This document shows positions 53,301 to 61,804 of a stretch of DNA of 64,000 nucleotides, piece by piece (position 1 is the first letter of the stretch; each line of letters begins with the position of its first letter). Below the pieces are notes generated by a model that made no database searches, was not told where the DNA came from, and worked only from the letters and a program-made list of their open reading frames with translations. Where the stretch lies: contig NZ_CP024633.1 of the NCBI RefSeq assembly GCF_004924335.1, positions 3,906,001-3,970,000 on the forward strand, in the 5' to 3' direction. Position numbers and translations under genes: made by a program. This DNA comes from Mycobacteroides salmoniphilum. GTDB lineage: Bacteria; Actinomycetota; Actinomycetes; Mycobacteriales; Mycobacteriaceae.

Positions 53301-54726
53301 CGGGATCCGCGGAGACCTGGGACGCAAACAATTCCGGAATCGACACGCGGGTACCGGCCGGACCGGTCAATGCGGCCCTGTTGCCCAGCATGTTCAGTCC
53401 GGTGAGCTCCTCGCGCAGGAGCGAGTCCAGTGAGGAAAGTCGACGCTCCGGGTCGGCGGCCATCTCCGAGAGCAGGCGCTGCAACCGAAGCGCCAGATTC
53501 GGCACTCCAAAGTTGGCGAACGGCTCCCCATCACCCGAGGAGCTGAGAAGTAGTTGGTCACTGGCTCCGATAAAGAAGAGTCCGAAGTGCCCCATGGGGC
53601 CGTGGTTGGTGTAACTCGCCGTGGCGGGCACGCCGGCGAGGTCCAAGGTGAGCCTCATGGGAATGAAATTGATGGCGACGCGATTTCCCGCCTGGCGGGG
53701 GCCCCGGAGACCGAATTCGCCGCCATCCAGAATGTGCGCGGGGAACCGTTGATGCTTCAGCAGTTCGCGAATGCGTACATCAACGTGCTGGCAGAATTCG
53801 GCGACCGTGGATTCCGGCGGAGCACTGAGCACCAGCGGCACCACGCCGGCCAGCATGCCCGGGAGCATCTTCGACTCGGGCCGAACGCGTCGGCTCACCG
53901 GAAAGTCAAGTGCCACTTCCGACCCGCTCGTAGACCATCCGCGCACCAACAACGCGCAGGCCGCCGTGATAACCGAGTACCGGCGGACACGCAAAGCCTT
54001 TGTCAAGTCTTTGATTTGACCTACTACGGCGTCATCGATCTGAACCGACGCGGACGGTGTGTAGCCCTCATGGCCCTCATGAGCATGCGGCGGACGAGGA
54101 TCGAGCCCGCTGTCCGGTGGAAGGTTACGGCTCCAGTAGTTTCGATCCTCTATGTAGTCGGCGGACGCTTCGTACTCGGTCTCCAGATCGACCAGGTCCT
54201 GCAGGGTGCCGAAGTAGGCGTCGGGAATCGGATCCCCCGCGACCAGCGCGGAGTAGATCGACGCGATCCGACGGCTCACGATCGCCATACCCAAGCCGTC
54301 CAGGTTGATGTGGTGGCACAGCCCGAACATGTAGTACTCATCGTCCGCGGTCCGGATCAATGCGAATTTCAGCAGTTGGCCGGTCAACGGCATCAGTGTG
54401 CGTTGTATCGATGAGGCGATCTGGCGAGCGTGCCCCACAGGATCTTCTGAATCGCGCACGTCGTGGAAGGCCAACACGAGCTCCGAATGGTCAATCGCCT
54501 TCTGAACGATCTGACCATTGACCTCAAGGAAGGCGGCCCGCGCAGGTTCAGCTTCACAGATTGCCTGACGGACGGCCTGCTCAAGTAGAACTCGTTCTAC
54601 TTTTCCTTCGATTCGAACCAAGAGGCCAAGCTGCCACTCCGCACCGACAAGACCGCTTTCCTGTGAAAGCCAGATATCCAATTGTCCGCGCGAAAGCGAT
54701 AATGCCCCGTCCTCAGACTCCAACAT
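44341..54726 (-). CDS. mps1: GPL nonribosomal peptide synthetase Mps1 (modules 1 and 2)
   Basis: Mps1 (3461 residues) starts the lipopeptide. Domain order: a starter condensation domain with 'HHINLDG' at 138, expected to join the fatty acyl chain; A1 (about 450-960); T1 with Ser991; E1 ('[10 protein letters not shown]' near 1165); C2 ('[10 protein letters not shown]' near 1660); A2 (about 1960-2480); T2 with Ser2511; E2 ('[10 protein letters not shown]' near 2682); and a final C3 ('[10 protein letters not shown]' near 3177) that serves Mps2. A1 specificity residues (D-V-W-T-A-V-A-M-C-K) resemble Phe codes and A2 (D-Y-W-S-V-G-M-V-H-K) Thr codes, fitting D-Phe-D-alloThr. It follows mbtH by 23 bp. 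Inactivation of this gene is a usual route to rough, GPL-negative variants. Confidence 0.97.
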
Positions 54727-54749
54727 TCGCCTACCCCCTCTCCGAAGGT

Positions 54750-54980
54750 TCAGCGCCCAAGACCCCCACCCTGCGCCAATCTCTCACGCAGGCTCTTCGG
54801 CCGGATATCGGTCCAGTTTTGTTCGATGTACTCCAGGCAGGCGGCACGGTCCGCTTCACCGAATACAACCCGCCAGCCATCAGGCACATCGGCAAAAGCC
54901 GGCCATAGGCTGTGCTGCTCCTCGTCGTTGACCAAGACGAAAAAGCTTCCCTTGTCATCATCGAATGGATTGATGCTCAC
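54750..54980 (-). CDS. mbtH: MbtH-like protein of the GPL locus
   Basis: MbtH-like proteins bind adenylation domains and are needed for their solubility and activity. The start is GTG 54980 (read [20 protein letters not shown]), with GGAGAAAGC just upstream, giving 76 residues; the longer frame to 55079 has no family similarity. Family marks are all there: 'NPFDD', '[13 protein letters not shown]' with its conserved tryptophans, and '[20 protein letters not shown]'. It lies 23 bp before mps1, so it leads the mbtH-mps1-mps2 operon and serves the four A domains. Confidence 0.96.
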   Translation of the reverse strand: MSINPFDDDKGSFFVLVNDEEQHSLWPAFADVPDGWRVVFGEADRAACLEYIEQNWTDIRPKSLRERLAQGGGLGR

Positions 54981-55246
54981 GCTTTCTCCAGGTTGCTTCG
55001 GTGGACATCGCAAACATACGGCTGAATTTATAGCGGCGTAGCGGGTTTCACAAAGTTCTAATCTTCGCAACTTTGACACATCACGGTTCGCTGCCGCAAC
55101 TAATTAGCCAAAATATCAGTATGAATGTATTTATCCAGGTCAAATACGGTTATAGAGGTCTCTATCTGTTGCGAAGATCGCGCACATGAGTATACCAAGT
55201 CTGAGCACGCCACGTAAGTCGAGCGTCACGCCACGCGCGAGAGCAA
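54981..55246. promoter_or_regulatory. AT-rich upstream region of mbtH-mps operon with inverted repeats
   Basis: No gene is seen here. ATCTTCGCAAC (55061-55071) recurs as its exact reverse complement GTTGCGAAGAT (55168-55178), 96 bp apart, and between them lies the perfect palindrome ATAGAG-GT-CTCTAT (55152-55165). The stretch is clearly richer in A+T than the genome around it. It probably holds the promoter and operators of the GPL synthetase operon. Confidence 0.55.
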
Positions 55247-55498
55247 TCAGGTTTCCGTGCCAACCCGCGCCCCACAGCAAAGTATGCCACCAACACTGGA
55301 TACGCATGTTACCCAATATCCAAGTCGACCCCAGATCTTAATCAAGTAGCTTGAAGAAGTAGCCGAAATATCGACATCGAGAGGTTTATCGAGTTCAGGT
55401 AACAAATCGATCCATTCCGTTACATTGCGCGCCACACCACGCGCGTTACTCCCACGCGCGCTCAAAATGAACTCACGACGACCTGAATTAGGATTCAT
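55247..55498 (-). CDS. Small hypothetical protein, doubtful
   Basis: An 83-residue reading frame (start MNPNSGRREFILSARGSNAR) lies upstream of the mps promoter region on the same strand. The first 60 residues read like a real protein (TEWIDLLPELDKPLDVDIS); the last 20 are Cys/Gly-rich and odd. I do not recognise it. Together with the next small frame it may be a remnant of a larger gene broken by frameshift. Confidence 0.35.
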   Translation of the reverse strand: MNPNSGRREFILSARGSNARGVARNVTEWIDLLPELDKPLDVDISATSSSYLIKIWGRLGYWVTCVSSVGGILCCGARVGTET

Positions 55499-55525
55499 CC
55501 CGAAATCGATGACACCGAAGCCTCG

Positions 55526-55813
55526 CTAGCAACACAGAGCGGGGGAACAGTCAAGGCCCGGAAGTAAATGTGGTGACAAACCACTACGAATTAAGTTCTC
55601 ATCTATAAGAAATACCGTAGATATCCGACATCGTTTGACCACCTCAGCGGCATCTGTCGGCGTCACAACGAATTCCACGAAAAACAATGTTATGAGCGCG
55701 TCGCCCATAACGTAACGGTCGCTGCGAAGATCGTCCATACCTGCATCCATTGGGTGGAGCACCACACGCTCACAGCATCCCTCGGCGCACATCGACAGAA
55801 GTGTGCGGAACAT
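55526..55813 (-). CDS. Small hypothetical protein, doubtful
   Basis: A 95-residue reading frame (start MFRTLLSMCAEGCCERVVLH) in AT-richer DNA, 27 bp upstream of the 83-residue frame on the same strand. It contains a hydrophobic strand (ALITLFFVEFVVT) and ends in an odd Cys-rich tail. No family is recognised. Its mix of plausible and implausible segments suggests a decayed gene or an acquired one. Confidence 0.35.
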   Translation of the reverse strand: MFRTLLSMCAEGCCERVVLHPMDAGMDDLRSDRYVMGDALITLFFVEFVVTPTDAAEVVKRCRISTVFLIDENLIRSGLSPHLLPGLDCSPALCC

Positions 55814-55918
55814 CCCGAAAGCCCTGCCTGGATGAAGCCTACGACCGCCAAGAAGGCGAGACGCAAAGGAACGTATCTGACAAATGATTGATACGTGCCG
55901 CAGCGTTACGAAATTAGA

Positions 55919-56164
55919 TTAGTCATCCTGCTGTTCGGGGCGAGCGTGAGTTCCCTCGATGGGAGACGATCCAGCCGGCATCAGCATGACAAATACCGGG
56001 AGCCGCACCACCGCGCCATTGAGGATCGGCAGCCGAATCGCGACAGACACGACCTCAAGCTCCAAACGCCTACCCCGTCGAGTCTCCATCTCCAGACGCC
56101 CGGGTAACTGCCTGGGCGTGGCGAGCCAGTCCAGCCCACGCTCTATCGACTCGACGACGTTCAT
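55919..56164 (-). CDS. Small hypothetical protein
   Basis: An 81-residue frame from ATG 56164 (MNVVESIERGLDWLATPRQL). It has an amphipathic N-terminal helix and an extended, strand-rich segment (LELEVVSVAIRLPILNGAVV, RLPVFVMLMP), with an acidic end. I do not recognise the family. It sits 74 bp downstream of the fmt stop codon and may be co-transcribed with it. Codon use is closer to real genes than that of the two frames to its left. Confidence 0.45.
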   Translation of the reverse strand: MNVVESIERGLDWLATPRQLPGRLEMETRRGRRLELEVVSVAIRLPILNGAVVRLPVFVMLMPAGSSPIEGTHARPEQQDD

Positions 56165-56238
56165 AATTCGACTATACCCACACGACGGAACTCACAAACG
56201 ATGAAATTCCTTGTCGGAAGAGGAATCTGCCGCACCGA

Positions 56239-57060
56239 TTACGCCTTGGTGAAGCTGTACATCCGGTACTCCACCGCCCCTCCACTGCGCAGGTCGTCGT
56301 AGGCACGCTGGGCCGGCGCAAATCTACGGACCACGCCGCGCAGGATTGTGGGCGTGGCGCGATCGATCACGTACCGCCAACGCTCCAGGTTCTTCTCCAT
56401 CCCCCGTCGGACCTCGACATTGATCCCCCGCTCGGACACCATTCGCAACGGCGCGTTCGCGAGCGCCACCTTCCAACCGGCGACATCCTGAGCACTTCGC
56501 GCGTCTGCGTAAAGAAAATGGCCCCCTGGGCGGAGCACACGTGCTACCTCCGTGAGGAACACCGAGAATTGGGGGTATAGGTGGGACGACTCGATGTTGA
56601 TCACCGCATCGAAGGACTGATCGGTGAATGGCAGGTTCTGCGCGTCCCCCTGCGTGAACTCCAGGCCCGGCAGATTGTGCCGCCTGCGGCAGTACTCGAT
56701 CCCGTCCGGATTGAGGTCCAGCCCCGTATAGGAAGTCGGATGCAAGGTGCGTATGAGGTACGAGGCACCGCCGCCATGGCCACAACCGACCTCCAGTACC
56801 CGCCTACCATCGAGCTCCGCCTGAGTGGCGGTGCTGTGGTACAGCTGAATGGAATACCGATCGGGCTCATCGGAAGCCGACAGCGGGACACCCATTGCCG
56901 GATCCTCTTCGTAGCCGTAATTGAGGAACACGACGTTCTCTGTTTCGAGCTTACGGGTGGCATACCGGTAGATGAACTTCTGCACCCCCTGAGTGAACTG
57001 CGCGTTCAGCTTGAAGATAACCCAATCTCGCGACTTCCGAACCGGATGACTGCGCACCAT
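56239..57060 (-). CDS. fmt: Fatty acid O-methyltransferase of GPL biosynthesis
   Basis: The 273-residue enzyme is a class I SAM methyltransferase of the Rv2952/Fmt kind. The SAM loop 'VLEVGCGHGGGASYL', the acidic strand end 'YTGLDLNPDGIEYCRRRH', 'LEFTQGDAQNLPFTDQSFDA' and 'VARVLRPGGHFLYADAR' are clear. The N-terminal 'NVVFLNYGYEEDPAMG' matches the Rv2952 group, which methylates lipid hydroxyls; in GPL loci Fmt methylates the 3-hydroxyl of the fatty acyl chain. ATG 57060 is the likely start. It is divergent from the glycosyltransferase gene at 57199, with a 138-bp shared promoter region. The other methyltransferases of the locus are of different, sugar-acting families. Confidence 0.85.
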   Translation of the reverse strand: MVRSHPVRKSRDWVIFKLNAQFTQGVQKFIYRYATRKLETENVVFLNYGYEEDPAMGVPLSASDEPDRYSIQLYHSTATQAELDGRRVLEVGCGHGGGASYLIRTLHPTSYTGLDLNPDGIEYCRRRHNLPGLEFTQGDAQNLPFTDQSFDAVINIESSHLYPQFSVFLTEVARVLRPGGHFLYADARSAQDVAGWKVALANAPLRMVSERGINVEVRRGMEKNLERWRYVIDRATPTILRGVVRRFAPAQRAYDDLRSGGAVEYRMYSFTKA

Positions 57061-57198
57061 AGGCGAATTATGGCAGAGTTCTGAGTTTCAGACCGGCTTA
57101 TCGAACTCCGAACTGCCTTGCGACAGTTGGAGAACCAGAGATAATGACTCGGTGTTCGGGTCCACCAACGCAACAACAACTGAAGGGCCAGGAACGGA

Positions 57199-58452
57199 AT
57201 GAAGTTTGCGCTGGCGTGCTACGGAACTCGCGGCGATGTCGAACCGTCGGTCAGCGTCGGATGCGAGCTGACCCGAAGAGGGCACGACGTTTGCCTAGCC
57301 GTCCCCCCGGACCTCATTGCTTTCGCGGAATCGGCTGGGCTGGCTGTAGTTCCTTATGGCCCGGAATTGCAGGATTTTCTGCAAGACGAGTTCCTCCGAA
57401 ACTTCTGGACCCAGTTGGTACGCAATCCTGTCGGTACGCTGCGTGAACTGTGGGCACCGATCGCCCGGTACTGGAGTGACACCAGCGCGACGCTCGCCTC
57501 CGTGGCGGAAGGAGCAGATCTGCTGTCGACGGGTCTCAACTTCGAACAATCGGCCGCCAACGTCGCCGAGTACTTCGACATCCCGCTGGTGATGCTGCAC
57601 CACTTCCCGATGCGACCCAATGGTCAACTGCTTCCCATGCTGCCCGCACCGCTCGTACGATCGGGCGGAATGCTGTCGGAATGGCTGCTCTGGCGCGCTA
57701 CGAAAGACGCAGAAGATGCACAGCGGCGCCATCTCGGCCTGCCACCAGCAACCGGACCCTCACCACGTCGAATCGCACGCGGAGAAGCCATCGAAATCCA
57801 GGCGTACGACGCAGTTTCGGTCCCAGGACTGGCCCACGAGTGGGCGAAATGGAATGGCAAGCGGCCCTTCGTCGGAGCGCTCACGATGGGGCTCTCCACC
57901 GAAGCCGACGAGGACGTCGCGTCCTGGATCGCTGCGGGAACGCCACCGATCTGCTTTGCCACCGGCAGCATTCCGCTCGAGTCGCCGGCCGAGACGATCG
58001 AGATGATTGGTTCCGCATGCGCGGAACTGAACGAGCGGGCGCTGGTCTGCGCCGGAGGCACCGATTTCCGCGATATCAGCCACCCCGATCATGTCAAGGT
58101 CGTCGGCGCCGTCAACTACCCCGCGGTTTTCGCGGCCAGTCGGGCCGTCGTTCATCACGGCGGTTCAGGCACCACGGCCGCGAGCCTGCGGGCCGGTATC
58201 CCCACCCTGATCCTGTGGAGTACCGCCGATCAGCCGTACTGGGGAAACCAGCTCGGCAGATTGAAAGTCGGTGCTGCTCGCCGCTTCTCGGCGACTAATA
58301 GGAAGACACTGGTCGCCGACCTGCGCCGGATCCTGGCCCCGGAGTATGCAGTGGCGGCCCGCGAGCTTGCCACTGCAATGACCAGCCCCGAAGAGAGCGT
58401 CTCCAAGGCCGCCGACCTCTTCGAAGGCGCCGTCCGCCGGAAAACCCAGTGA
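57199..58452 (+). CDS. GPL glycosyltransferase (GT1 family), rightward
   Basis: The 417-residue enzyme is a GT-B-fold, UDP-glucuronosyltransferase-like glycosyltransferase related to Rtf/Gtf proteins of GPL loci. The N-terminal 'MKFALACYGTRGDVEPSVSV' acceptor domain and the C-terminal donor domain with 'VVHHGGSGTTAASLRAGIPTL' are complete. GPLs carry 6-deoxytalose on allo-threonine (Gtf1) and rhamnose on alaninol (Gtf2); a third enzyme (Gtf3) adds an extra rhamnose. This gene is alone in pointing right in the locus, which in M. abscessus fits the gene called gtf3, but I cannot prove which acceptor it uses. ATG 57199 follows GGAACGGA. It is convergent with the methyltransferase gene ending at 58462. 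Confidence 0.88.
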   Translation: MKFALACYGTRGDVEPSVSVGCELTRRGHDVCLAVPPDLIAFAESAGLAVVPYGPELQDFLQDEFLRNFWTQLVRNPVGTLRELWAPIARYWSDTSATLASVAEGADLLSTGLNFEQSAANVAEYFDIPLVMLHHFPMRPNGQLLPMLPAPLVRSGGMLSEWLLWRATKDAEDAQRRHLGLPPATGPSPRRIARGEAIEIQAYDAVSVPGLAHEWAKWNGKRPFVGALTMGLSTEADEDVASWIAAGTPPICFATGSIPLESPAETIEMIGSACAELNERALVCAGGTDFRDISHPDHVKVVGAVNYPAVFAASRAVVHHGGSGTTAASLRAGIPTLILWSTADQPYWGNQLGRLKVGAARRFSATNRKTLVADLRRILAPEYAVAARELATAMTSPEESVSKAADLFEGAVRRKTQ

Positions 58453-58461
58453 GGAAGGCCG

Positions 58462-59250
58462 CTACTGCGGTGGCTTGATGATCAAACCCTGCCCCGTGGG
58501 CAGGGCGACGACGCTTACACCCAATTCGCTCGCCACCTCATCCATGGCGATGCGCTGCTCATCGCGGCCACGGTTCGCGTAGTCGTCCAAAAGCACAAAA
58601 GCGCCCGGCGACAATCGCGGCCAAAAATACCGCAACGTCTCCACTTCTGGTGGAGCACAGTTCATATCGATATGGAGAAACGCCACAGCATCGGTGTCGA
58701 CCTCGGCCAGCGTCTCGGGAACGGACCCGACGATGACGCGCTGATTCTTCCATTGCGCGAAGTTCGCCTTCACGCTATCCACCGAGCTCACGTACATGCC
58801 ATTTTTCACAAGCTTGTCGCTCTTTTCGAGCGCGCCTGCGCTGCGTTCACCCGCGCTGACGAAGCGCGGATCGAGACCGGCGAAAGTGTCGAGCAGGTAG
58901 AACGTCTTACCCAACTGATCCCAATCGAGGTACTCCATGATCGCGCTGCTCAAGAATCCGTAGCTGACTCCACACTCGACGAAGTCGCCCTTCACCTTGT
59001 TGGCACTGGCCGCCGCCCAGAGCCCGACATGCACCCGCCAGTGCCACTGGTACCAGTCCGTGCCACCCAGGGCACGAACACCGCGTTGATACGCACGCTG
59101 AAAGTCCGGATCATCAAGGAACGCATGACTGTTGAAACAGATCAGCGCATCGTTCGAATAGACTTTAGGTAGAAGCGTGCGCGCAAGCCAATACTCCTTG
59201 CGGACCGCCCACAGCTGGATACGGGTACGGAGCGATAGCTCATCTGCCAC
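58462..59250 (-). CDS. TylF-like SAM-dependent O-methyltransferase of GPL locus
   Basis: The 262-residue protein matches the macrocin O-methyltransferase-like (TylF/MycF) group that methylates sugar hydroxyls: 'VKGDFVECGVSYGFLSSAIM', 'FYLLDTFAGLDPRF', 'AVAFLHIDMNCAPPEVETLR' with metal-binding Asp, and 'LSPGAFVLLDDYANRG'. In the GPL locus such enzymes (Rmt2, Rmt3, Rmt4) methylate the rhamnose at positions 2, 3 and 4. Which position this one uses is not visible. It is the last gene of the leftward decorating operon, 114 bp downstream of the acyltransferase gene. Confidence 0.85.
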   Translation of the reverse strand: MADELSLRTRIQLWAVRKEYWLARTLLPKVYSNDALICFNSHAFLDDPDFQRAYQRGVRALGGTDWYQWHWRVHVGLWAAASANKVKGDFVECGVSYGFLSSAIMEYLDWDQLGKTFYLLDTFAGLDPRFVSAGERSAGALEKSDKLVKNGMYVSSVDSVKANFAQWKNQRVIVGSVPETLAEVDTDAVAFLHIDMNCAPPEVETLRYFWPRLSPGAFVLLDDYANRGRDEQRIAMDEVASELGVSVVALPTGQGLIIKPPQ

Positions 59251-59364
59251 AGCGGAAACGATAGCATCCGCCGTCGGTATCGAGACGAGAAAGGCGCGTA
59301 GCGAATCGATTCAATCTGATCGAATAGTTATGGCTCACAAGCTGATCGATGCCAGTTCTTGTCG

Positions 59365-60498
59365 TCACACCGCATCACGATCAACAGGTATCGGTGGCGA
59401 CTCGTCTACCGCTGCCGTCTTCTTCCGAGTCAGCCTGGACTTCAGTGAGATCGCATGCTTTTCCACCACGAACCAACTGAAGGCCGCTAGTGGCACGGTG
59501 GCCGCCGTCGCAATAGCGAAGAACAGCAATATATTCAGGCTACCCAGGCCCACGATGACCAGCAGCTGCTGTATGGGATAGGCATAGATGTACGTGCCGT
59601 ACGACAGGTCGTTTCGTAGATTCAACCGTGGATTGTGAATGAGCGAGCCCGATACGATGACCGCATAGGCCAAGGGCAACGCCGCGATATCCCGATAATT
59701 TTCAAGCAGTCCAGAGGCCAGCACGATGACGACGCTGAGCGCAACAAGCGACCACCGCGCAGGGATAACGTCCTTGTACTGATTCAGCAAGGCCCCCGCC
59801 GCGAACATCACGGCGAATCGGGCCACCATCTGCGCGATGGACGTCGCGGCGAAGACCGGATACGAGAGATATGCGGTCGCACAGAGAAAAAACACGAACG
59901 CCGCCGGAACGACCCACCGTCGCTTGAGCAACCCCGCGACACCCAGCACCGCCACCGCGATGTAACAGATCATCTCGAAGACGAGCGTCCAGATCGATCC
60001 ATTCCACACTCCCGGCCACGGGACACCTCGCGGCGTGCCGTCAACGCCTGCGTAGTACACGTTCAGCAGACCGTTGTTGAGGACGTACTCGATCGGCTTG
60101 TGTGAGGAGAACAAATCCGCGACCGATCCACCCTGGATGAGAACGCTGATGGGGGCGATGACGAACGCGATGATCAGTAGACACACCCACAGGCCCGGGA
60201 AAATGCGAAGGCCTCGGGCAATGGCGAAATCTCGAAGCTTGGGCTTGCGCAGCCAACTCGCGGTGATGAGGAATCCCGATACCGCGAAAAAGCCGTCTAC
60301 GCCCACTTGCTCGATGAGCTGCTCAAAGGGCCGGTAGCTGATCGTTCGACCGGTGAGCGGCCAGGAATGCCAGAAGATGACACTCACCGCCAGGATCAAC
60401 CGCCACGCGTTCAACGCATTGTTTCGCGGGTCGAACACCTGGCCGAGCGTCGAACCCCCGGCTTGCCGTGAGCCGCCACTCCCGCTCACGCGGAACAC
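59365..60498 (-). CDS. Acyltransferase 3 family membrane enzyme of GPL locus
   Basis: The 377-residue protein is an acyltransferase-3 (OafA/NodX-like) integral membrane enzyme with about ten helices. The N-terminal 'NALNAWRLILAVSVIFWHSW' carries the family histidine, and 'FFAVSGFLITASWLRKPKLRD' and 'RGLRIFPGLWVCLL' follow as expected. In GPL loci the Atf enzymes acetylate 6-deoxytalose. Its C-terminal end (QQLLVIVGLGSLN onward) closely resembles the partial gene at the right edge, so the locus has two paralogues, as M. abscessus and M. chelonae do (atf1 and atf2). GTG 60498 overlaps the end of the glycosyltransferase gene by 13 bp. Cell membrane. Confidence 0.88.
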   Translation of the reverse strand: MFRVSGSGGSRQAGGSTLGQVFDPRNNALNAWRLILAVSVIFWHSWPLTGRTISYRPFEQLIEQVGVDGFFAVSGFLITASWLRKPKLRDFAIARGLRIFPGLWVCLLIIAFVIAPISVLIQGGSVADLFSSHKPIEYVLNNGLLNVYYAGVDGTPRGVPWPGVWNGSIWTLVFEMICYIAVAVLGVAGLLKRRWVVPAAFVFFLCATAYLSYPVFAATSIAQMVARFAVMFAAGALLNQYKDVIPARWSLVALSVVIVLASGLLENYRDIAALPLAYAVIVSGSLIHNPRLNLRNDLSYGTYIYAYPIQQLLVIVGLGSLNILLFFAIATAATVPLAAFSWFVVEKHAISLKSRLTRKKTAAVDESPPIPVDRDAV

Positions 60499-61754
60499 CG
60501 CGCGCGTGCGAACTGCTCCATGGCATCGGCTGCGGCTACCGCACTTTCACCGGGTTTGGACATTCCGTCCGCGAGCTCGCGGGCCCGGTCGACGTAGTCC
60601 GGAGCAAGGATCCGCCTCAGGTCTGCAATGAGAGATTCTCGAGTAGTGGTCGAAAAACGCCGCGTGGTACCCACTTTCAGCTTCTTAATCTGGCCACCCC
60701 AGAGCGTTTGATTGGCATCCATCGACAAGATCAACGTGGGGACCCCGGCACGCAGACTGGCCGCGGTGGTGCCCGAGCCACCGTGATGCACGACCGCCCG
60801 GCACGCCGGAAAAACCGTCGCATAGTTGACCGCCCCCACGACCTTCACGTGGTCGGGAAGCTGCGCATCGCTGAAATCGGTCCATCCGGCGCCCACCAAG
60901 GCCCGCTCACCCAGCTCCGCACACGCCGATCCGATCATTTCAAGTGCGGCAGTGGGAGATTCGACCGGCATGCTGCCGAAACCGAAAAAGATCGGCGGGG
61001 TTCCCGACGAGATCCACGACGCGACGTCCTCATCAGCTTCGGCGGTCAACGCCATGGTCAGCGAGCCGACAAACGGCCGCAAACCATCCCACTTCTTCCA
61101 CTCTGCGGCCAGCCCGGGGAAACACACCTCGTCATAGCCCTGGATTTCCAGCGAGCCGCGCTCTGCGATCCGCTGAGGCGACGGTCCGGACGCCTTCGGC
61201 AGGCGGAGTTCACGCCGCTGCGCGTCTTCCACCTTCTTGTTCAGGCGCCAGGCCAGCCAATCGAAGGCCGTCATTGCCGTGCGCCCCAACCGGGACGGCA
61301 GAATGGTGACAAGCTGACCATTGGGCCGCATCGGAATGTGATGGAGCGTGACCAATGGAATGTCGTGGTACTCAGCGACATTCGCGGCCGGCTCCTGATA
61401 GCTCTGCCCTGCGAACAACACATCGGCACCCTCGGCCGCGGACATCAGCGTGGTGTTCATCTGCGCCCAGCACTCATCGCTGAGCTCCCACATCTGACGC
61501 CACATCCTCCGAATCTCCCGCACCTTCCAGAAGGTATGGAAGAAGAAGGTCCAGAAATTGCGATACACGTCCAGCCAGGTCTTCGTATCCAACCCGTAGG
61601 AGACTGTCTCCAGCCCGGCGGACTCCGTAAAGCTCATCAGGTCGGGCGGCACCGCCATGACCACGTCGTGGCCCCTGAGCTGCAACTCGCGAGCCACGAC
61701 AACAGAGGGCTCGATATCACCCCGGGTTCCGTAGCTCGCCAGCACAAACTTCAT
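60486..61754 (-). CDS. GPL glycosyltransferase (GT1 family), leftward
   Basis: The 422-residue enzyme is a paralogue of the glycosyltransferase at 57199: it starts 'MKFVLASYGTRGDIEPSVVV' and has the donor-site 'VVHHGGSGTTAASLRAGVPTL' and 'FFGFGSMPVESPTAALEMIG'. It is complete and of family length. It should attach 6-deoxytalose or rhamnose to the lipopeptide, as Gtf1 or Gtf2. It lies between a rhamnosyl-type methyltransferase gene and the acyltransferase gene, with a 13-bp overlap into the latter, so they are translated together. Acyltransferase linkage hints at the 6-deoxytalose branch, but this is weak. Confidence 0.88.
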   Translation of the reverse strand: MKFVLASYGTRGDIEPSVVVARELQLRGHDVVMAVPPDLMSFTESAGLETVSYGLDTKTWLDVYRNFWTFFFHTFWKVREIRRMWRQMWELSDECWAQMNTTLMSAAEGADVLFAGQSYQEPAANVAEYHDIPLVTLHHIPMRPNGQLVTILPSRLGRTAMTAFDWLAWRLNKKVEDAQRRELRLPKASGPSPQRIAERGSLEIQGYDEVCFPGLAAEWKKWDGLRPFVGSLTMALTAEADEDVASWISSGTPPIFFGFGSMPVESPTAALEMIGSACAELGERALVGAGWTDFSDAQLPDHVKVVGAVNYATVFPACRAVVHHGGSGTTAASLRAGVPTLILSMDANQTLWGGQIKKLKVGTTRRFSTTTRESLIADLRRILAPDYVDRARELADGMSKPGESAVAAADAMEQFARARCSA

Positions 61755-61804
61755 CGCCTCTAACGCCTTTCGGGTATCGCGGGTTCAGTGGAGTCCGGCT
61801 GCCC

